The notes under the pieces are model-generated. The model saw only the letters and a program-made list of their open reading frames with translations. It had not been told where the DNA came from and searched no databases. Below are positions 60,570-64,000 of a DNA stretch of 64,000 nt, in pieces. The DNA is taken from contig NC_017671.1 of the NCBI RefSeq assembly GCF_000284595.1, positions 1,335,001-1,399,000 on the forward strand, given 5' to 3'. Numbering within the stretch: the first letter of the stretch is position 1; every line of letters begins with the position of its first letter. The stretch is from Stenotrophomonas maltophilia D457. Its GTDB lineage: Bacteria > Pseudomonadota > Gammaproteobacteria > Xanthomonadales > Xanthomonadaceae. The translations under genes were made by a program, and so were the position numbers.

Positions 60570-61286
60570 TCAGGCGGTGGCCAGCAGCAGGGGCAGTGCG
60601 GCGGGCTGCGGGCTGGCGTCGAGGCGACGTGGCTGCAGCAGGCTGCCATCGAGCAAGCGCGGCAGCAGTGCGATTGCATCGTGGAAGGTATCGATGGCGG
60701 CATGCTCGATGCCGGCCTTCGTGCAATGGGTGATCAGGCGGCGCTTGGCGAACACGAAGTCGGCATCTTCGGAGACGCAGAAATCCGAGCTGCCATCGCC
60801 GATCATCAGCACGCGTGGTGCTTCGTCGGCACGCGCCTGCGCGGCGCAGGTGCACTTGCAGGTACCACTGCGGCATCCTTCGGCCTGGTAGGGCGACTCC
60901 AGTTCCCAATGGTCTTCGCACCAGCGCAGGTGGTTGGCCACCACCGGCAGTCGCGACAGGCCGTGGTTGGCGAGGATGCGGTGGATCGCATAGTCCAGCC
61001 CGTCGCTGACGATGCGCAGCGGCACGCCCAGCTGTTCGGCGCGGCTGACAAAGGCGGCGAAGCCCGGATCGATCTGCACCTGGTCCAGGTGCGCGTCGAG
61101 CGTGGCCGGGTCCAGCTTCAACAGCCGCACCTGGCCCTGCATGCATTCACGCGAGCCGATCTTTCCCGCCTTCCACTGGTCTTCCAGTTGCTGCCAGCCC
61201 GGCTGGCCGTACTTCTCCAGCAGCGAGTCGATGACATCTTCGAGGCTGATGGTGCCATCGAAGTCACACAGGATGCTCCAGTGCAT
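60570..61286 (-). CDS. MtnX-like HAD-IB phosphatase
   Basis: 238 residues. HAD motif I ILCDFDGTIS (Asp nucleophile 8 and Asp 10), motif II RIVSDGLD, and motif IV LMIGDGSSDFCVSEDAD. A Cys-rich insert (GCRSGTCKCTCAA, residues ~133-145) could bind zinc. It resembles MtnX/phosphoserine-phosphatase-type enzymes that dephosphorylate small metabolites. Starts a sub-block (HAD, aminotransferase, GNAT, arginase-fold) separated from the upstream DegT gene by a 168-base gap that could hold a promoter. Confidence 0.85.
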   Translation of the reverse strand: MHWSILCDFDGTISLEDVIDSLLEKYGQPGWQQLEDQWKAGKIGSRECMQGQVRLLKLDPATLDAHLDQVQIDPGFAAFVSRAEQLGVPLRIVSDGLDYAIHRILANHGLSRLPVVANHLRWCEDHWELESPYQAEGCRSGTCKCTCAAQARADEAPRVLMIGDGSSDFCVSEDADFVFAKRRLITHCTKAGIEHAAIDTFHDAIALLPRLLDGSLLQPRRLDASPQPAALPLLLATA

Positions 61287-61454
61287 GGGCAGGTCCGTCG
61301 ATGAAAGAAACGTCCGGCACGATGCCGGGGCAGGCTCAATGTAGGCAGGCAGCCTTTCTCGTTCCTTTCCTGTTGAAAGCCTGCACCGCCGGGTGGGGAA
61401 AGTGTTCAGGAATCGAGCGTGCTGAATGGGCGTGATGCCGTGAAAACCGCGCTT

Positions 61455-62663
61455 TCAGGGCTGCGCAGCGGCCAGCGCCCGCAGGATCTGCGCGGTCTCT
61501 TCCCGGGTCTGCCAGGCGCTGTTGCCGAGGGTCAGCATGCGTGCGGCGAAGTCGCGCGCGTTCGGCATGTCGTCCTGCGGCACGATGCCACGCAGGTAGG
61601 CGTAGTCGGGCAGGGCATGGATGAACATGCGGCTGGCACCGAGACCGCGCGGCCACAGTTCGTCCAGTGCGGCATCGCGCGCGCGCTGGCTGGGCAGCAG
61701 CAGCATCAGCATCGGCCAGGTGCCGCCGGTGCCGGCCAGGCCATCGACCACCTCCACCGCCGGCAGCTGTGCCAGCTGCACACGCAGCTGCAGTGCGCGC
61801 AGGCGCCCGGCCTGCAGGAACGCAGGCAGCCGCCGTGCAGCGTGGGCGCCCACGTTCTGCCGCCACTGGCTGACCCGGTGCTGGGGGATGTCCAGCGGGA
61901 AAATGTCTCCGACCGCGTCTTCCAGATCGCCGCGTTGCAGGGCGCTGCGCAGCGGATTGCCGTACACCAGCGACAGCAGCGAGGGGCGGTAACAGGCGGC
62001 AAGACCCAGCAGCTGCACGCTGCGAAGCAGCTCCCAGCGCAGGCTGAAACGTACCTGTTCGGCGGCATGTTCGGCCAGCGCGGCGCGCAGCTCGTCATCG
62101 CGGCTGACCAGCAGGCCGCCTTCATGCAGGCTCAGCCCCTTGCCGGCGGCCAGGCTGAAGAATCCGATGTCGCCACGCAGGCCCACGCTGCTGTTGCCGA
62201 CCCGTGCGCCCAGCGCCTGCGCGGCATCTTCGATCACCCAGGCACCGGCGCCGCGTGCGACCTCGCAGGCCCGTTCGACATCGGCGATGCGCCCGCCGAG
62301 GTGGGTGGGCAGGATTGCCAGCGTCCGTGCGTCGGCCAGGCGCGAGAGCTGCGCCGGATCAAAGTCGAAATGGCCACGCCGGGTATCGCACAGCTGCACG
62401 CGCAGGCCGAGGCTGTGTACCGCGATCGGCACCAGCGGACAGGTATAGGCCGGCAGGATCACGGTATCGCGCTTGGGCGCGCGCTTGCGCAGGGTGCGCA
62501 GCGCGATCAGCAGCGCGTGGGTGCCGGAACAGGTCAGCTGCAGCGGCGGTGTGCCGAGCTGGGTGGCCAGGATGTCGCGCAGGTCGCCGCCGCCGGGAAG
62601 GAAGTCGCTGGCCTGCATCGGCAGGCCAGCGGTCGGCGGCAGTTCGCGCGCGAACAGGCTCAT
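61455..62663 (-). CDS. DegT/DnrJ/EryC1/StrS-family PLP aminotransferase
   Basis: 402 residues. GTHALLIALRTL, VILPAYTCPLVPIAVHSLGL, VIEDAAQALGA and SLAAGKGLSLHEGG (PLP lysine) are the family hallmarks. These enzymes install amino groups on nucleotide-activated sugars or on ketone intermediates (for example ArnB, PseC). It ends a sub-operon with the EamA pair and hydrolase. Substrate unknown. Confidence 0.87.
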   Translation of the reverse strand: MSLFARELPPTAGLPMQASDFLPGGGDLRDILATQLGTPPLQLTCSGTHALLIALRTLRKRAPKRDTVILPAYTCPLVPIAVHSLGLRVQLCDTRRGHFDFDPAQLSRLADARTLAILPTHLGGRIADVERACEVARGAGAWVIEDAAQALGARVGNSSVGLRGDIGFFSLAAGKGLSLHEGGLLVSRDDELRAALAEHAAEQVRFSLRWELLRSVQLLGLAACYRPSLLSLVYGNPLRSALQRGDLEDAVGDIFPLDIPQHRVSQWRQNVGAHAARRLPAFLQAGRLRALQLRVQLAQLPAVEVVDGLAGTGGTWPMLMLLLPSQRARDAALDELWPRGLGASRMFIHALPDYAYLRGIVPQDDMPNARDFAARMLTLGNSAWQTREETAQILRALAAAQP

Positions 62664-62673
62664 CGCAGCCCGC

Positions 62674-63072
62674 TCACGAGGTGCTGTCGGCGGGGCTGTG
62701 CGGGTCGTCCGCTTCGGCGCGGCCGAGGCAGACGATGCCAGCCACGATCAGTACCGCACCGACAAGGTGATGCAGGGTGAGCGGCTCTTTCAGCAGCCAG
62801 GCCGACAGCAGCAGCACACTGATCACCTCCAGGTGCGAGGCCGCGAACGCCGGACCGATCGGCGCATGGCGCAGCAGGCTCATCCAGGTGAAGAACGCGC
62901 CGATGTAGCCGAGGACCGCGCCGTATACCCACGGCTGCGACAGCACGCGCAACAGCCACGCGGTGTTGGCCTCGACCGGCATCGCGGCGTCACCGGCGTA
63001 CTTGAAGCACAGCTGGGCCAGCGTGTCGAAGGCCATCAGCAGGGGAAAGCCGATCACATACAGGCGCCTCAT
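62674..63072 (-). CDS. Half-size EamA/SMR-type membrane protein (second of a pair)
   Basis: 132 residues with four transmembrane helices; it overlaps the preceding small EamA gene by four bases (ATGA). AFDTLAQLCFKYAG near the start and LLRHAPIGPAFAASHLEVI match the EamA/SMR pattern, including the F-K-x-A helix end. Two such four-helix subunits can form one transporter, as ArnE/ArnF do for lipid-linked aminoarabinose. Confidence 0.82.
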   Translation of the reverse strand: MRRLYVIGFPLLMAFDTLAQLCFKYAGDAAMPVEANTAWLLRVLSQPWVYGAVLGYIGAFFTWMSLLRHAPIGPAFAASHLEVISVLLLSAWLLKEPLTLHHLVGAVLIVAGIVCLGRAEADDPHSPADSTS

Positions 63073-63428
63073 GAGCCGGCCCCCACCACCGCCACGCCCG
63101 CCGTGACCAGCAGCATGCCGGTCACCCGCAATGGCGTGAGCTTTTCGCGGAACAGGATGCGGCCGGCGATCATCAGCGCGACGATGTTGATCGAGCCCAG
63201 CAGCACGCCCTTGGACAACGGCACCAGCGACAGGAACGCGATCCAGGCAACGAACTCAAGCACGTAGCAGGCGATGCCGATCCACAGCCAGGGGCGGCTG
63301 AGCATGTGTTTCCAGCGTTGCAGTCCTTCGCCATCCTGCGGGTCGCTGGCGGCGGCCTTGAAGGCGAGCTGGCCACCGGTATCGAGCACCACATTGGCCA
63401 GCCACAGCAGCGTGGCGAGTGCCCCCAT
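63069..63428 (-). CDS. Half-size EamA/SMR-type membrane protein (first of a pair)
   Basis: 119 residues from ATG 63428, one base after the hydrolase stop. Four transmembrane helices; VVLDTGGQLAFKAAA and VPLSKGVLLGSINIVALMIA are typical. Homologous in layout to the following gene and to ArnE/ArnF. Likely a heterodimeric flippase or exporter for the cluster's product or a lipid-linked intermediate. Confidence 0.82.
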   Translation of the reverse strand: MGALATLLWLANVVLDTGGQLAFKAAASDPQDGEGLQRWKHMLSRPWLWIGIACYVLEFVAWIAFLSLVPLSKGVLLGSINIVALMIAGRILFREKLTPLRVTGMLLVTAGVAVVGAGS

Positions 63429-63429
63429 C

Positions 63430-64000
63430 TCAGGCCACCGCCTTGAGCACGCCGCTGCGTTCACCGATTTCGGTGAAGAAACGCGCGCTGCGGCGGATCA
63501 CCTCGCGGCGTTCGCGGTCGATCGTGATCATGTGGTAGCTGTCTTCCAGCACCACCAGTTCCTTCGGGCCGCTGACCCTCGACATCACCAGTTCGGCGTT
63601 GCCCATGCTGGCCACGTCGTCTTCGCGGGCGTGCATCACCAGGCACGGTGCGGTGACCTGGTGCAGGTGGCGGCGGGTCCAGTTGCTCAGGGCGCGCATC
63701 TCGGCCAGCGCATGCCAGGGGTTGCCCGGCAGGCCGGCCGCGGCGCTGTCGCCGGACAGCATGGCGGCACTGACCTGCGCACGCAGGCGCTCGTCACGCA
63801 GGCCGTAGGGCGGTTCTTCCATGAACATGCGGTCGCGGCCGATGTTGAAGCGCTTGAACCAGGGCAGCAGGAACGACAGGCGGGCCACGGCGGGAATGTT
63901 CCAGCCATCGTAGCGGAAGGTGGCGCCATACACGCCGACGCCGGACACCCATTCGGGGCGGCGTGCAGCCAGCGCCAGCGCCAGTACCGCGCCCATCGAC
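63430..64000 (-). CDS. Alpha/beta hydrolase (C-terminal part, cut by window edge)
   Basis: At the window edge the frame reads S-M-G-A-V-L-A-L, the nucleophile elbow (GxSMG) of the alpha/beta hydrolase fold. Downstream HAREDDVASMGNAELV supplies the acid residue and LEDSYHMITID the catalytic His. About 190 residues are inside the window and the N-terminal third is beyond 64,000. It is probably a thioesterase/lipase or peptide hydrolase acting on the cluster's intermediate. It ends one base before the EamA gene. Confidence 0.85.
   Translation of the reverse strand, partial: SMGAVLALALAARRPEWVSGVGVYGATFRYDGWNIPAVARLSFLLPWFKRFNIGRDRMFMEEPPYGLRDERLRAQVSAAMLSGDSAAAGLPGNPWHALAEMRALSNWTRRHLHQVTAPCLVMHAREDDVASMGNAELVMSRVSGPKELVVLEDSYHMITIDRERREVIRRSARFFTEIGERSGVLKAVA

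Overview
The window looks like a chromosomal segment of a Stenotrophomonas species, probably of the S. maltophilia complex. The DNA is GC-rich with strongly GC-biased third codon positions. Housekeeping genes (cyoABCD, ffh, rpsP-rimM-trmD-rplS, mutS, radA, map, katA) have Xanthomonadaceae-like protein sequences. Intergenic regions carry many short palindromic elements beginning GTAG, the signature of the SMAG repeats of S. maltophilia. Species was not tested by any search.

Layout. 1-4,325: the start of an ECF-type sigma factor gene (minus strand, cut by the window edge), an autotransporter whose passenger has ClpP/SppA-like serine-protease motifs, and a fermentative D-lactate dehydrogenase. 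4,326-13,480: an accessory Rhs island. A 1,795-residue Sec-exported Rhs/YD-repeat protein is followed by two separately encoded, separately signal-peptided Rhs tips. Tip 1 ends in a deaminase-like domain and is followed by a cytosolic DUF416 protein. Tip 2 ends in a JAB/DUF4329-like domain and overlaps a lipoprotein gene. Each tip follows a copy of the same ~458-bp end of the large Rhs gene, so the locus grew by cassette duplication. A tRNA-Thr(CGT) closes the island. 13,535-21,306: two small minus-strand genes, the cytochrome bo3 operon cyoABCD with a candidate ANR/FNR box, SMAG and palindromic repeats, and an MHYT-GGDEF-EAL protein. 21,456-27,754: radA, then a two-gene HSP90-like plus TPR-protein unit. 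27,854-38,794: a CcsA-like membrane protein divergent from ffh, a nitronate monooxygenase, a class IV aminotransferase, the rpsP operon with a clear promoter, small DUF genes, a MATE pump, hslR and DUF937. 38,903-43,855: katA with an OxyR-like site, mutS and an orphan barstar.

44,001-45,985 is a patch of small, lower-GC, partly broken genes (two zinc ribbons, hypothetical ORFs, one gene broken by a nonsense codon and probably a frameshift) that looks like decaying accessory DNA. 46,276-54,836 carries a chemoreceptor with a sigma-28-like promoter, a glycine-zipper protein, and an export operon (outer membrane factor, HlyD, two ABC-2 permeases, no ATPase). Beyond it lie argP and argO, divergent around a LysR-type dyad, then map behind a ParD-like gene with a 32-bp palindromic operator. 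57,124-64,000 is a minus-strand cluster running off the window edge: alpha/beta hydrolase, two half-size EamA transporters, a DegT aminotransferase, a HAD phosphatase, a class III aminotransferase, a GNAT-fold protein and an arginase-fold protein. It looks biosynthetic, with the paired small EamA proteins resembling ArnE/ArnF flippases.

Two themes cut across the window. Repeats sit at gene 3' ends, and in four genes the stop codon itself lies inside a repeat. The most distinctive locus is the split, secreted Rhs system with compartment-matched candidate immunity proteins. All functions are inferred from reading the sequence; no database search was possible.
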